A DNA stretch of 13,258 nt. Source: VMCP01 sp964645755. Its GTDB lineage: Bacteria > Bacteroidota > Bacteroidia > NS11-12g > UBA955. The stretch's first letter is position 1; each line of letters opens with the position of its first letter. Of this stretch, positions 1 through 7,832 are shown in pieces. The notes beneath the pieces are model-generated. The model ran no database searches. It was not told the origin of the DNA and saw only the letters and a program-made list of their open reading frames with translations. The stretch lies in NCBI GenBank assembly GCA_964645755.1, contig CAZYBT010000074.1:1-13258 (forward strand), given 5' to 3'. The position numbers and the translations under genes are program-made.

Positions 1-418
1 TTACATACAAATGATCAATACATTTACGCATGGTTTTGACCCTGCCTTTGTTCCAGGCCCAAGCTTTTGGCGCAATGTACCAGTGAACGGGAATTCCATG
101 CTTTTTGGCAAATTGAGCCAAAGGCAAATTGAAGCCAGGATTGTCAACCAAAACTACAGCATCTGGATTTTCAGCCAGAATATCTGCTTTTGCTTGTTTC
201 ATATATCCCTTGATTGCCCGAATATTTTTGATTACCTCAACCAACCCCATGTAAGCACGATCTTTGTAATGCGACAATAACCTTGCGCCCTCGCTTTGCA
301 TCAAATCACCACCCCAAGCCACGATTTCAGTGCCTGGATTCAATCGTTTCATTTCAGCAATTACGCGCGATCCGTGTTGATCTCCACTGGCTTCGCCAGC
401 TACAAAGAAAATCTTCAT
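1..418 (-). CDS. lpxB: Lipid-A-disaccharide synthase, N-terminal part (runs off the left edge)
   Basis: LpxB is a peripheral inner-membrane glycosyltransferase that joins UDP-2,3-diacylglucosamine and lipid X to make the lipid A disaccharide. About 139 codons are present, starting at ATG 418-416; the frame stays open to the window edge. I translated it by hand. It shows the family N-terminus MKIFFVAGEASGD (GEASGD at residues 8-13), the central PDAVVLVDNPGFN segment (residues 85-97) and YIAPKAWAW (114-122) followed by Arg126, all LpxB signatures. The ATG directly follows the stop codon of the 99-aa membrane protein gene (TAA at 421-419) with no gap, so it is the last visible gene of a surE-led operon and probably translationally coupled. 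The C-terminal nucleotide-sugar-binding half lies outside the window. Confidence 0.93.
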   Translation of the reverse strand, partial: MKIFFVAGEASGDQHGSRVIAEMKRLNPGTEIVAWGGDLMQSEGARLLSHYKDRAYMGLVEVIKNIRAIKGYMKQAKADILAENPDAVVLVDNPGFNLPLAQFAKKHGIPVHWYIAPKAWAWNKGRVKTMRKCIDHLYV

Positions 419-718
419 TTAAAAGGATTGAAGTTCTATCACCATTGCTAAAATAGCTAGAATCATCGTTGCAATGAGCATTCCCCTGTTGAAAAAAATC
501 ATTTTATCGAATTTCATCAAATAGAAAAACAGTCCGATATTCGCAGCAACTCCTACTTGAAATGGTGTGTTGTAAACGTGTCGTAAATGGATGATGCTCT
601 TTACAAAGGTATCGGCATGAATGCCCATCGACATTGCAATGAGTGTGCCAGCAGAAAATGGAATGATGAGTCCTACCACCAAGCCAATAAACATTTGTTT
701 TAAATTAAGTTGTTTCAT
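419..718 (-). CDS. Small three-helix membrane protein between surE and lpxB
   Basis: A 99-aa protein of unknown function, not assignable to a named family by eye. Hydrophobic segments at about residues 9-31, 51-69 and 76-95 suggest three inner-membrane helices. The loop at residues 32-50 is hydrophilic, with His and Arg (HADTFVKSIIHLRHVYN). Its ATG (718-716) lies inside the last codons of surE (14-nt overlap), and its TAA abuts the lpxB ATG, so it is almost certainly co-translated with both. The tight packing argues for a real gene and for a role at the membrane linked to lipid A or envelope work, but that is only inference from position. I see no signal peptide, lipobox or enzyme motif. Confidence 0.85.
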   Translation of the reverse strand: MKQLNLKQMFIGLVVGLIIPFSAGTLIAMSMGIHADTFVKSIIHLRHVYNTPFQVGVAANIGLFFYLMKFDKMIFFNRGMLIATMILAILAMVIELQSF

Positions 719-1487
719 TTAAATTCCATTGATTAATTGTTCCAATTCTTTGATGGTCAGTGAGATCGAACATTGTAGGAACAACAGAAACATATCCATT
801 ATCCAAGGCCCATTGGTCTGTATCTTCACCTTTATCCATGTTTACAAACTGCCCGGTCATCCAAAAATAATCCCTTCCAAAAGGGTCTTTTCGGCGGTCA
901 AAATCCTCTTTCCATTTAGCTTGCGCTTGTCTACAAACCTTGATTCCTTTAATGATTTTATCATGAGGGACAGGGAAGTTTACATTTAACAAGGTGCCGT
1001 ATGGCAAGCCATTATTGAGTGTTTCAAGTGCTATTTTCTTGATAAAAGGCTTAATAGATTCAAAATCAGCGTCCCAAGCATAATCGCACAAGGAAAATCC
1101 AATGGATTTCATTCCGTCAATCGCAGCTTCAACTGCCGCCGACATGGTTCCAGAGTATATCACGTTGATAGAAGAATTGCTACCATGGTTGATTCCAGAA
1201 ACCATCAAATCTGGTTTGCGAGGTAAAATTTTATCAATTGCTATTTTTACACAATCTACAGGTGTGCCAGTACATTGATAAGCTTTCACCCCGTTGTACA
1301 AATGAACTTCTGTAAGTCGAATTGGATGATTGATGGTAATTGCATGTCCCATAGCACTTTGTGGTTTATCGGGTGCAACTACAATCACTTCCCCCAATTC
1401 CTTCATGACTTCAATGAGAGCCTGAATTCCTGGTGCGGTAATTCCATCATCATTGCTAATGAGAATGAGCGGTATTTGGTTTAACAT
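705..1487 (-). CDS. surE: 5'/3'-nucleotidase SurE
   Basis: SurE is a cytoplasmic metal-dependent phosphatase that removes phosphate from nucleoside 5'- and 3'-monophosphates and is linked to stationary-phase survival. The 260-aa length is typical. The metal-binding Asp pair is in LISNDDGITAPG (D13, D14). The conserved Ser is in PQSAMGHA (S44), and the Asn metal ligand is in VSGINHGSN (N100), followed by YSGTMSAAVEAAIDG (111-125). Together these are diagnostic. The start is ATG 1487-1485. It is the first gene of a minus-strand operon with the small membrane protein (14-nt overlap) and lpxB. A TAAATTTG match at 1503-1496 on the minus strand could be its -7 promoter element, but it would leave almost no leader and has no clear -33 partner. 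Confidence 0.96.
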   Translation of the reverse strand: MLNQIPLILISNDDGITAPGIQALIEVMKELGEVIVVAPDKPQSAMGHAITINHPIRLTEVHLYNGVKAYQCTGTPVDCVKIAIDKILPRKPDLMVSGINHGSNSSINVIYSGTMSAAVEAAIDGMKSIGFSLCDYAWDADFESIKPFIKKIALETLNNGLPYGTLLNVNFPVPHDKIIKGIKVCRQAQAKWKEDFDRRKDPFGRDYFWMTGQFVNMDKGEDTDQWALDNGYVSVVPTMFDLTDHQRIGTINQWNLNETT

Positions 1488-1580
1488 GAGAAATACAAAT
1501 TTAAGGATAAGTACCTTAGTTTTTGTTATATGTAAAGATTTGCAAAAAATCAGGAATAAAGAGAAAACATTTTCACTTTA

Positions 1581-1614
1581 TTTGTTTGAACAATCCCAAA
1601 CATGATTAAATTTG
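1581..1614 (+). promoter_or_regulatory. Predicted Bacteroidota promoter of the kelch-like membrane protein gene
   Basis: TTTG at 1585-1588 (a second TTTG at 1581-1584) is followed after 18 nt by TAAATTTG at 1607-1614. This fits the Bacteroidota sigma consensus TTTG/TTG - about 19 nt - TAnnTTTG. Transcription would start near 1619-1621. The TTG codon at 1612 therefore falls inside the -7 box and is unlikely to be the start codon; the in-frame TTG at 1633 fits better. It is a sequence match only, and such AT-rich motifs do occur by chance. Confidence 0.5.
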
Positions 1615-1632
1615 CTAATTCCCGATAAGCCA

Positions 1633-2913
1633 TTGAAGCTCATTTTATCCATAGCGAGGTACTCTCTTTGTTTCATTGCAATTTGCCTTGGTTTTTCTCA
1701 AACAGCGAAGGCCGCTCTGGATCCATTGAAAATGGCCCAACTGCTTGCAAGGGCTAACGCCGAAATTACACAGCATACCAATTCTTCAATTGGGGAAGGA
1801 GATTTCTTGGTCATTGGAGATTCAATAGTGGTAAATCCTGATGGAACACATTATTTATATTCTTTTAATTTCAAGCGAAATACCTTTATCCGGCTAGATC
1901 ATTCTCATTTTCATGGACATAATTTTGTACGTTACCTGTTTGAATATAAAGGTGAAGTATTTGCATTTGGAGGATATGGATTTTGGAACAATCACTCAAA
2001 GCTCATTAAATTTGATAAAACATCGAAAGAATGGGAGCTCGTTTTAATCAAAGGATTGCCGCTGTCGGAATTTCAACCGATTCTATCGCATAGAAGTGGT
2101 GACTCACTTTTTGTTTTTGGGACGTTTGATCATCACAATCCTAATGAGGTTGATAAAAGAACGAGTAGACAATTTGTGATCAATCTACTCGATTTACAAT
2201 GTTATGAAATGGAGGAACAACCGAACAAAATTTTAAAAAATCTGAGTGTAAAACCGTACAACCATCAGTTTTCAAATTTTATTGTTTGGGGAACAGAAAA
2301 TACCATTGATTACGTGTTCGATAAACAAACCAGGAAGTATTATCGAAATGCATCAGGCCCCGCGTTTTTCGCCCCATTTAATATTCAAAAGATTCAATAT
2401 AAAGATTCTATTTTCAGGTTCGTGATGGATGATGATTACATATCGGTTTACACAGACGGTAAAATTGAAAAAACCAACATTCGTGAATATATCAAGTTAT
2501 TTGGAGTAGAAGAATCAGATATCAATACTTGGCAACTGAAAGAAGAAAGCAGCTTTATTTCATGGCGCTTTGCCTTTTTTTTGCTGTTGGTTTTATTTTT
2601 GACTTTGATTTTAGGGTTGATTTATTACATTCGGAAAAGAGGTAATATCTTTGATCAAAGGTTTGCCGATTATTACAATTTTTTGGATAGCTACGACTCC
2701 ATTATTCCCAAAATTAATAAGTTTGAACAAGGAGAATTTTCAGAATCAGAAATTGATATTTTGCTCCGCATATCTCATTTACCAAAGAGCATGAGAATGC
2801 TTAAAAGAAGTCAGATGATTTTCTCAATCAATGAACATACTCCCGGATTGATCGAGAAAATTGAGCATAAAGACAAAAGAGAATTTAGGTACTTAATTAA
2901 GAAATTGAATTAA
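1633..2913 (+). CDS. Exported kelch-like protein with one membrane helix and a possible winged-helix cytoplasmic tail
   Basis: Not a family I can name. From the chosen start the protein has 426 aa. A signal peptide ends near residue 27 (LGFSQTAKA before ALD). A large extracytoplasmic region of beta-strand character follows, with a kelch-like stretch at 109-134 (VFAFGGYGFWNN ... KEWELV) and similar FVFG and FIVWG strands, suggesting a partial propeller. A membrane helix lies at about 311-333 (FAFFLLLVLFLTLILGLIYY). A 90-aa cytoplasmic tail follows (EFSESEIDILLRISHLP ... KRSQMIFSINE), with helix-turn-helix-like spacing and a charged KDKREFRYLIKK end. The frame is open to TTG 1612, but that codon overlaps the predicted promoter; TTG 1633 gives a normal signal peptide. 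ATG 1602 is in another frame and stops after eight codons. A sensor that contacts DNA or a partner protein is an inference. Its stop overlaps the convergent kinase stop. Confidence 0.78.
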   Translation: MKLILSIARYSLCFIAICLGFSQTAKAALDPLKMAQLLARANAEITQHTNSSIGEGDFLVIGDSIVVNPDGTHYLYSFNFKRNTFIRLDHSHFHGHNFVRYLFEYKGEVFAFGGYGFWNNHSKLIKFDKTSKEWELVLIKGLPLSEFQPILSHRSGDSLFVFGTFDHHNPNEVDKRTSRQFVINLLDLQCYEMEEQPNKILKNLSVKPYNHQFSNFIVWGTENTIDYVFDKQTRKYYRNASGPAFFAPFNIQKIQYKDSIFRFVMDDDYISVYTDGKIEKTNIREYIKLFGVEESDINTWQLKEESSFISWRFAFFLLLVLFLTLILGLIYYIRKRGNIFDQRFADYYNFLDSYDSIIPKINKFEQGEFSESEIDILLRISHLPKSMRMLKRSQMIFSINEHTPGLIEKIEHKDKREFRYLIKKLN

Positions 2914-5807
2914 GCTAATTTTTTAAGCCTGATATGACAACTGTAAAGTTCATTTTCAAAGAATGTATTGAAGTCAGCATTGTATTCAGAATAGAATTTC
3001 CTATTGAACAAAGTAATTCTGTCCTGCACTAACTTTTGCCCCATTCCGGTTCCACCAATTCTTTTAAATGATTTCATTTGTCCAGTATTCTGAATGTGAA
3101 TGTCTATTTCATTTGGTGTGATTTGTAATACCACTATTTTTATTTTACCCGTTTTATTCTCTAACAACAAAACCCCGTGTTTGACCGCATTTTCGAGTAA
3201 TGGCTGCAAAATCAAAGGGGGTACTATCCATTCGTTGGTATCTAAATTTTTTTCAATTGAAATACTAAAATCGAATATTCTGTCGCTTTCAAATCGCAAC
3301 TTCTCTAAGTTAATGTATTTGCGTGCTAAGTTCAATTCCGATTTTAGAGATATTGTTTCCTTATCAGACGTTTCAAGGAATAAACGATTCAATTGTGCCA
3401 ATTCACTCGTAGCTTTCAATGCCTTTTTTTGATCCGATTTTACAATCATCGCCTGAACAAAATTCATTACATTGAAAACAAAATGAGGGTTCATGTTCGA
3501 CTTAATTGTGCTGAGCTCTAAACTCAATATTTTTTGTTGTAACAAGAAACTATTTTTTTGTTGCATGTAGAAAACAAGAAATAATAACATCACTGATAAT
3601 AACATGTAAATCCAAAATTCAGATCTTCTGAATAATGGGGTTTCAATAATCAATGGGATGTTAATTTTTTTGTTTGTGAATGTAACATTGATTTGATAAA
3701 TATCGGTTTTTAACCCATTCAACCAAACTCCAGTTTCATTGGTAAAATAATTCTTTGAGACAACTTGATGCTTATTTGCCAAGTAGACACCATAGAAATA
3801 ATACTGATTGATCAAATAATCGTTACCAATTATTTTGAAATAAAAGTTTTGACCTTGCTCCAATACTGGATAGTTAAATGGATTGTCTTTGAATTCTGAT
3901 TCAAACGAACTCTCAAAATTTAAGATTTTTCTTTGTTCTGTGGTATTTAATGGCGTTCGAGAAATGTATCCACCTCGATTCACCAATATGTATTTTTTTG
4001 AAATGAAAGGTTGTGCTATCTCTTTGGAATTGCCCAAATAATACTGTTTGACTAGTGTTAAACTACCGTTCTTGCCATCAAATCCTAATTGAATTGCCAT
4101 CAAAGAATTGCCCATCCAAAGTCCTAAATCATTCCCCTGAATCCAGTCAATTTTGGTACTTGGGAATAGACTGTTTAATTTGATTTTAGACTGAGCAACG
4201 AGTTCGTTATTGCCAAAGTCAATTTCGAAACAAATGAGGAAATCACCCTCATGAATGTAAAGGAGTTTCCCGGCGACATAAAATTTAAGGTTGCGTTTTG
4301 CTATTGGCAAGTTCAATTTTAATGCAAACAAACTATCGTGGTACAACAAAAAGTAACCTTGATTTTCAGAGTGTAAAATGGTAAACGATTCATTACCTGC
4401 AGTAGCATGAAAATTGATAATTTTTTGCGATAAATGATTCATTTGAATCTTATTTTTCAAATGATACGACCAAATAGGACCGAAAAAATTAACAGCATAC
4501 AAATAACTGTTGTGTATGAAAACATCTTCAAATGCATTTTTCAAGATTAACTTTGGTTTCCCAATTTCGGGGAAGCCCGAATAATACACACCGTCCTCGG
4601 AAACAATAATGAGTTTTCCCTCAAATTCAAGCACTTTACTTATGTTTTCTACATGCTCCAATTTTTGCCATTTAGATTCACTAAATCGTTTGTATAACAA
4701 CAAATTGTTTTTCCAAGACAATTGATAGTGAACTGTTTCGGTGTAATGATTGGTTTCAAAATCTAACCGAACCCGATGTTCAAAATATGGATAAAAGAAT
4801 ACCCCATGGTTGATTGTGCTTCCCCAAATACCCCTGTCAAATGGATCAACCGTAATCGACCACATGAAAAAATTTTCACCATTCATCTTGACGATTTGGT
4901 TACTCATTTCTTCATCGAATTCGTAAAGCAGTCCCTTTTCAAAATTTTCAGTATTGCCAACAGCCATATACAAGTGGTCCTGACTCAACTTCATATCCCA
5001 AATCACATAATTACTGCCAGCTTTGTTTGTAAATTCATATGTTTTGAACTTGCCCTGTTTATCAAGTGTAAAAAAACGGCTGTCACCAGTTCCGCAAACA
5101 AGTTTGTTGCGAAATTCAATCGTTCCAAAAATGGTTTTGAATTTTTGATTTCCAGCATCTAAAAAATGAGAAAGTTCATTATTCGCCAAAATCCATTGCC
5201 CGTCTTTAAACTGGATTAATTTTTCATCACGGAAATATGATACATAGATGGATTCTTGCCACTTGAAAATCTCTGTGGGGAAGGAATTTTTATCTCGTGC
5301 AAATGGGTGTGCACCCACAATTTTCAACAAAGAAAGATGATTAATTTCAAAAACACCCCCGTTCGAAACGATATATATTTTTCGATCGATTTCTTTGAAT
5401 TTCCGTATTTTGGGAATGATATTCTGGTTGTATCTCTTTGCTAATGAGCCATTTGTTAAGTTAAATATGAACAATCCAGAATCATAGGTTGCAAAATATA
5501 TGAATTGATTGTGAACGACAATATCCCAAACTTGGCTATTTCCAACCATTTTAGTAATGCCAACTTTTCGTGTGTCATGTTTCGGAAAAACGGTAACGCC
5601 AGCATCTGTCCCTACCCAAACACTTCCTTCATAATCAATGAGTGTTTTTCGCGTGACTTCAGATGGTAATCCATCTTTGAAATCAAACTCTTGTCCGTAA
5701 TTCTGTTGTCCAAATATAAACGGAACGAAAAATAGAATTAAAGTGATTCCAACAACAGCTTTCTTCCAGTTTTGGAGAGACTGATGTTTTTTCCGTTTTT
5801 CAGACAT
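2910..5807 (-). CDS. LytS-type sensor histidine kinase with periplasmic propeller
   Basis: A 965-aa membrane sensor kinase of the His_kinase (LytS/YehU) type. A hydrophobic segment at about residues 17-33 (signal peptide or anchor, ending IFGQQ) is followed by a long periplasmic region. This starts with a two-component-regulator propeller repeat (DFKDGLPSEVTRKTLIDYEG, then SVWVGTDAGVTVF) and ends in a Y_Y_Y-like strand domain before a second helix at about 730-747. A linker leads to the phosphoacceptor motif NPHFVFN (His775), the N box PPLILQPLLENAVKHG (Asn873) and the G box GGTGMG (918-923). It presumably phosphorylates the LytTR regulator encoded just upstream, whose gene it overlaps by 70 nt. 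The ligand is unknown. The stop codon (2912-2910) overlaps the stop of the convergent kelch-like gene, leaving no room for a terminator between them. Confidence 0.93.
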   Translation of the reverse strand: MSEKRKKHQSLQNWKKAVVGITLILFFVPFIFGQQNYGQEFDFKDGLPSEVTRKTLIDYEGSVWVGTDAGVTVFPKHDTRKVGITKMVGNSQVWDIVVHNQFIYFATYDSGLFIFNLTNGSLAKRYNQNIIPKIRKFKEIDRKIYIVSNGGVFEINHLSLLKIVGAHPFARDKNSFPTEIFKWQESIYVSYFRDEKLIQFKDGQWILANNELSHFLDAGNQKFKTIFGTIEFRNKLVCGTGDSRFFTLDKQGKFKTYEFTNKAGSNYVIWDMKLSQDHLYMAVGNTENFEKGLLYEFDEEMSNQIVKMNGENFFMWSITVDPFDRGIWGSTINHGVFFYPYFEHRVRLDFETNHYTETVHYQLSWKNNLLLYKRFSESKWQKLEHVENISKVLEFEGKLIIVSEDGVYYSGFPEIGKPKLILKNAFEDVFIHNSYLYAVNFFGPIWSYHLKNKIQMNHLSQKIINFHATAGNESFTILHSENQGYFLLYHDSLFALKLNLPIAKRNLKFYVAGKLLYIHEGDFLICFEIDFGNNELVAQSKIKLNSLFPSTKIDWIQGNDLGLWMGNSLMAIQLGFDGKNGSLTLVKQYYLGNSKEIAQPFISKKYILVNRGGYISRTPLNTTEQRKILNFESSFESEFKDNPFNYPVLEQGQNFYFKIIGNDYLINQYYFYGVYLANKHQVVSKNYFTNETGVWLNGLKTDIYQINVTFTNKKINIPLIIETPLFRRSEFWIYMLLSVMLLFLVFYMQQKNSFLLQQKILSLELSTIKSNMNPHFVFNVMNFVQAMIVKSDQKKALKATSELAQLNRLFLETSDKETISLKSELNLARKYINLEKLRFESDRIFDFSISIEKNLDTNEWIVPPLILQPLLENAVKHGVLLLENKTGKIKIVVLQITPNEIDIHIQNTGQMKSFKRIGGTGMGQKLVQDRITLFNRKFYSEYNADFNTFFENELYSCHIRLKKLA

Positions 5808-6457
5808 ACTTGTGTGCTCGTGAAACTACTGATTTGCCATTTAGGAACTAAAAAAGATCGGTGTGCCCTCAGAAAATCATTTGGCAATGAAGATTCTAAG
5901 GTTTTCAGTGTTTTTGACAATACATATTGCTTATTTTTGGTTATGATTTTAGCATAGGCACCGCTCGCTTCCACATATTCTATGTCACTGATTTTTATGA
6001 TCACATTTTCTCCATTTTCTTTGATGATCAACGTTTCTCCAGAACCTAATTCTTCAGTTGTGTGCTCAAGAATTTGTTGCTGGAATTTATCAATCAAACG
6101 ATTTCGGAACTTTAAAAATTCACCCTCATCAATGGGTTTGAGAATATAATCAAAAACACTCGCCCGGATGGCTTGGATGGCGTATTGTGAGTGAGCCGTA
6201 ATGACCACCGTTGGTATGTTCTTAGGTACCAACTTCGTAATCATCAAACCGTCTTCACCCCGAAGTTCATAATCACAAAAAATAATGTCAGGAACAAAAT
6301 TTGTAAGACGAATAATGGCAGCATTAATGCTGTCTACCGAAACAATTTCTTCTATGGTGTCAGATAAATACTCATTGATGTAAAATTCAATCATTGTTCT
6401 GCCCGACATTTCGTCGTCTATTACCAGCGCTTTGAGTTTTTTTGATTGATTCGACAT
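5738..6457 (-). CDS. LytTR-family response regulator
   Basis: A 239-aa cytoplasmic DNA-binding response regulator. The receiver domain (about 8-120) has the acidic pair D14/D15 (LVIDDE), phosphoacceptor D62 (DIIFCDYELRGEDG), T87 (VVITAHS) and K107 (DYILKPID). The LytTR domain (about 140-239) has DIEYVEASGAYAKI and the signature LRAHRSFLV. LytTR regulators of this kind are typically partnered with LytS-type kinases, and the kinase gene follows here with a 70-nt overlap. The ATG is at 6457-6455. The regulator is the first gene of the operon, whose promoter must lie in the roughly 50-nt spacer shared with the divergent epimerase gene. The target genes are unknown; autoregulation or control of the divergent gene is possible but not shown. 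Confidence 0.95.
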   Translation of the reverse strand: MSNQSKKLKALVIDDEMSGRTMIEFYINEYLSDTIEEIVSVDSINAAIIRLTNFVPDIIFCDYELRGEDGLMITKLVPKNIPTVVITAHSQYAIQAIRASVFDYILKPIDEGEFLKFRNRLIDKFQQQILEHTTEELGSGETLIIKENGENVIIKISDIEYVEASGAYAKIITKNKQYVLSKTLKTLESSLPNDFLRAHRSFLVPKWQISSFTSTQVCLKNGKNISLSKTGRKLLLESL

Positions 6458-6475
6458 TTTTAAAATTTATCTTTG
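6446..6475 (+). promoter_or_regulatory. Predicted promoter of the aldose epimerase gene
   Basis: TTG at 6446-6448 and TATCTTTG at 6468-6475 are separated by 19 nt, an almost ideal Bacteroidota -33/-7 pair. Transcription would start near 6480-6483, about 27 nt before ATG 6509. The upstream in-frame TTG at 6473 overlaps the -7 box, which supports ATG 6509 as the true start. The -33 element lies within the first codons of the divergent response regulator gene. Confidence 0.6.
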
Positions 6476-6482
6476 TGCTTCG

Positions 6483-6498
6483 TTGAGAAAATTCTCAA
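6483..6498. promoter_or_regulatory. Palindrome in the divergent regulator/epimerase spacer
   Basis: TTGAGAA-AA-TTCTCAA has perfect 7-nt arms around a 2-nt spacer. It starts at the predicted transcription start of the epimerase gene and lies 26-41 nt upstream of the response regulator ATG on the other strand. This position suits an operator for a dimeric repressor or a hairpin in the epimerase leader. Known LytTR sites are usually direct repeats, so the neighbouring regulator is not the obvious ligand. Confidence 0.4.
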
Positions 6499-6508
6499 TC
6501 ATCGCAAA

Positions 6509-7381
6509 ATGAACAAAATTTCGATAAAAAGCAACCATTTTTTTGCCAACATATCAAAAATAGGAGCAGAAATATTGGAGGTACAAAATTCAGTTGTAAA
6601 CCATTCTTATTTGTGGTCTGTAAATACCGATTTTTGGAACCGAGTTTCACCAAATTTGTTTCCCATTGTTGGACGTTTGAAAAATGATTCCTTCCAGCAT
6701 AATGGTCAATCATTTCAAATGTTTCAACATGGCTTTGCCAGAAATCTTGAATTCGAAGTGATCAATTTAACCGACAATTCAGTGTCCCTCAAGCTAACAA
6801 GCGACGAAAATACCCGAAAAGTCTATCCATTTGATTTTATGCTCGAAATTTCGTATATTCTTCATGAGAATCATTTAGATGTTCATTACAAAGTCACCAA
6901 CCTTTCAAATGAAATCATGCCGTTCTCCATTGGTGCTCACCCCGGATTTGCAATTCAGGAACCCCTGGAAAATTATCAACTTGTTTTTGATCAAGACTTT
7001 ACAGCTAGCCGACATCTTATTGATGCTGGTTTGTACAATGGAATATCAGAACCTATTTTGAACGGAAATACCATCCACTTGAACAACGATTTAATCAAGA
7101 ATGATGCCATAGTATTTAAAAAACCTCCCTTTTACAGCGTTACTTTGCAGCATCAAGATGGACAAAAGTTGGTTACCGTGAGCAGTTCCGACTTTCATTA
7201 TTGGGGATTTTGGTCCAAACCTGGGGCTCCCTTCTTCTGCATTGAACCTTGGGCTGGGTTGGCCGACTCTACGAATGCTTCAGGCAATTTATTCGATAAA
7301 GAAGGCATTCAGTCACTCGCTCCAACTGCAACAAAATCTTTTTCGTATTCTATGGAATTCCATGAATCAGACCTAAAATAA
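6509..7381 (+). CDS. Aldose 1-epimerase family protein (LacX-like mutarotase)
   Basis: A 290-aa cytoplasmic mutarotase-fold protein that would interconvert the alpha and beta anomers of an aldose or sugar phosphate. Visible family marks are NLFPIVGRLKN (49-59), MFQHGFARN with His74, the catalytic-type His in GAHPGFA (His144) and the catalytic-type Glu in FCIEPWAGLADS (Glu246). The overall pattern and length fit the LacX-like subgroup better than classical GalM; the exact substrate is not readable. ATG 6509 was chosen over the in-frame TTG 6473 because the latter sits inside a predicted -7 box and adds twelve residues that do not look like family sequence. The next gene begins 22 nt downstream and is probably co-transcribed. 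Confidence 0.88.
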   Translation: MNKISIKSNHFFANISKIGAEILEVQNSVVNHSYLWSVNTDFWNRVSPNLFPIVGRLKNDSFQHNGQSFQMFQHGFARNLEFEVINLTDNSVSLKLTSDENTRKVYPFDFMLEISYILHENHLDVHYKVTNLSNEIMPFSIGAHPGFAIQEPLENYQLVFDQDFTASRHLIDAGLYNGISEPILNGNTIHLNNDLIKNDAIVFKKPPFYSVTLQHQDGQKLVTVSSSDFHYWGFWSKPGAPFFCIEPWAGLADSTNASGNLFDKEGIQSLAPTATKSFSYSMEFHESDLK

Positions 7382-7403
7382 CTATCTTTACATTTTATTT
7401 AAT

Positions 7404-7832
7404 ATGCTATATCAATACATACACATCGCTGGAATTGCCATCATGATTGCAGCGTTCATCATATCGCGCATCATTTCTGAAAAGGGTTTGAAGTTACTCT
7501 CCAACGAGGAAAAGGGACTGTTGGTTTCCGATTTTACCCAAATTCGTAAGAACAATACCATTATTTTATCGGTGATTGTGGTGATTTACATGATTGTGAT
7601 GTTCAGCGGCGCTGTGAATTTCTTAGAAAAGAACCATATTGACCCAACATTCGTGTATTTTGCTATGCTCTTTTTGTACATGGTTTTAACAACCTATGTT
7701 TCTTACAAAAAGGTCAAAAGTTTGGGTTTGCCAGACGGTTATGTGAGCAGAATTAAAACTGCAAACACAATTAAATTGGTTGGATTTGTGTGCTTGTTTG
7801 TGTCAATTTACTTGAGAATTACAAACTTATAA
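7404..7832 (+). CDS. Four-helix integral membrane protein of unknown function
   Basis: A 142-aa hydrophobic protein with four likely transmembrane helices at about residues 5-24, 52-72, 82-101 and 121-138. The loops between helices 1 and 2 and between helices 3 and 4 are positively charged (KGLKLLSNEEKG, SYKKVKS), which suggests both termini face outward, although this is weak evidence. I see no enzyme or transporter signature; it recalls small uncharacterised membrane proteins common in Flavobacteria. It lies 22 nt after the epimerase gene on the same strand, so a shared transcript is likely. Its 3' end overlaps the convergent MenE-like gene by 6 nt, with no terminator between them. Confidence 0.82.
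   Translation: MLYQYIHIAGIAIMIAAFIISRIISEKGLKLLSNEEKGLLVSDFTQIRKNNTIILSVIVVIYMIVMFSGAVNFLEKNHIDPTFVYFAMLFLYMVLTTYVSYKKVKSLGLPDGYVSRIKTANTIKLVGFVCLFVSIYLRITNL

Noticed and set aside
11..280. Plus-strand 89-aa reading frame
   Set aside because: It is a shadow of lpxB, which reads clearly on the minus strand with family motifs.
1496..1503. Firm promoter call for surE (TAAATTTG on the minus strand)
   Set aside because: It has no -33 partner at a suitable distance and would give an almost leaderless transcript, so it is mentioned only in the surE entry.
3100..3432. Plus-strand 110-aa reading frame inside the histidine kinase gene
   Set aside because: It is antisense to the conserved kinase domain, with no recognisable features of its own.
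6473..6508. Upstream TTG start of the epimerase
   Set aside because: The codon overlaps a predicted -7 promoter box, and the added residues do not look like family sequence.
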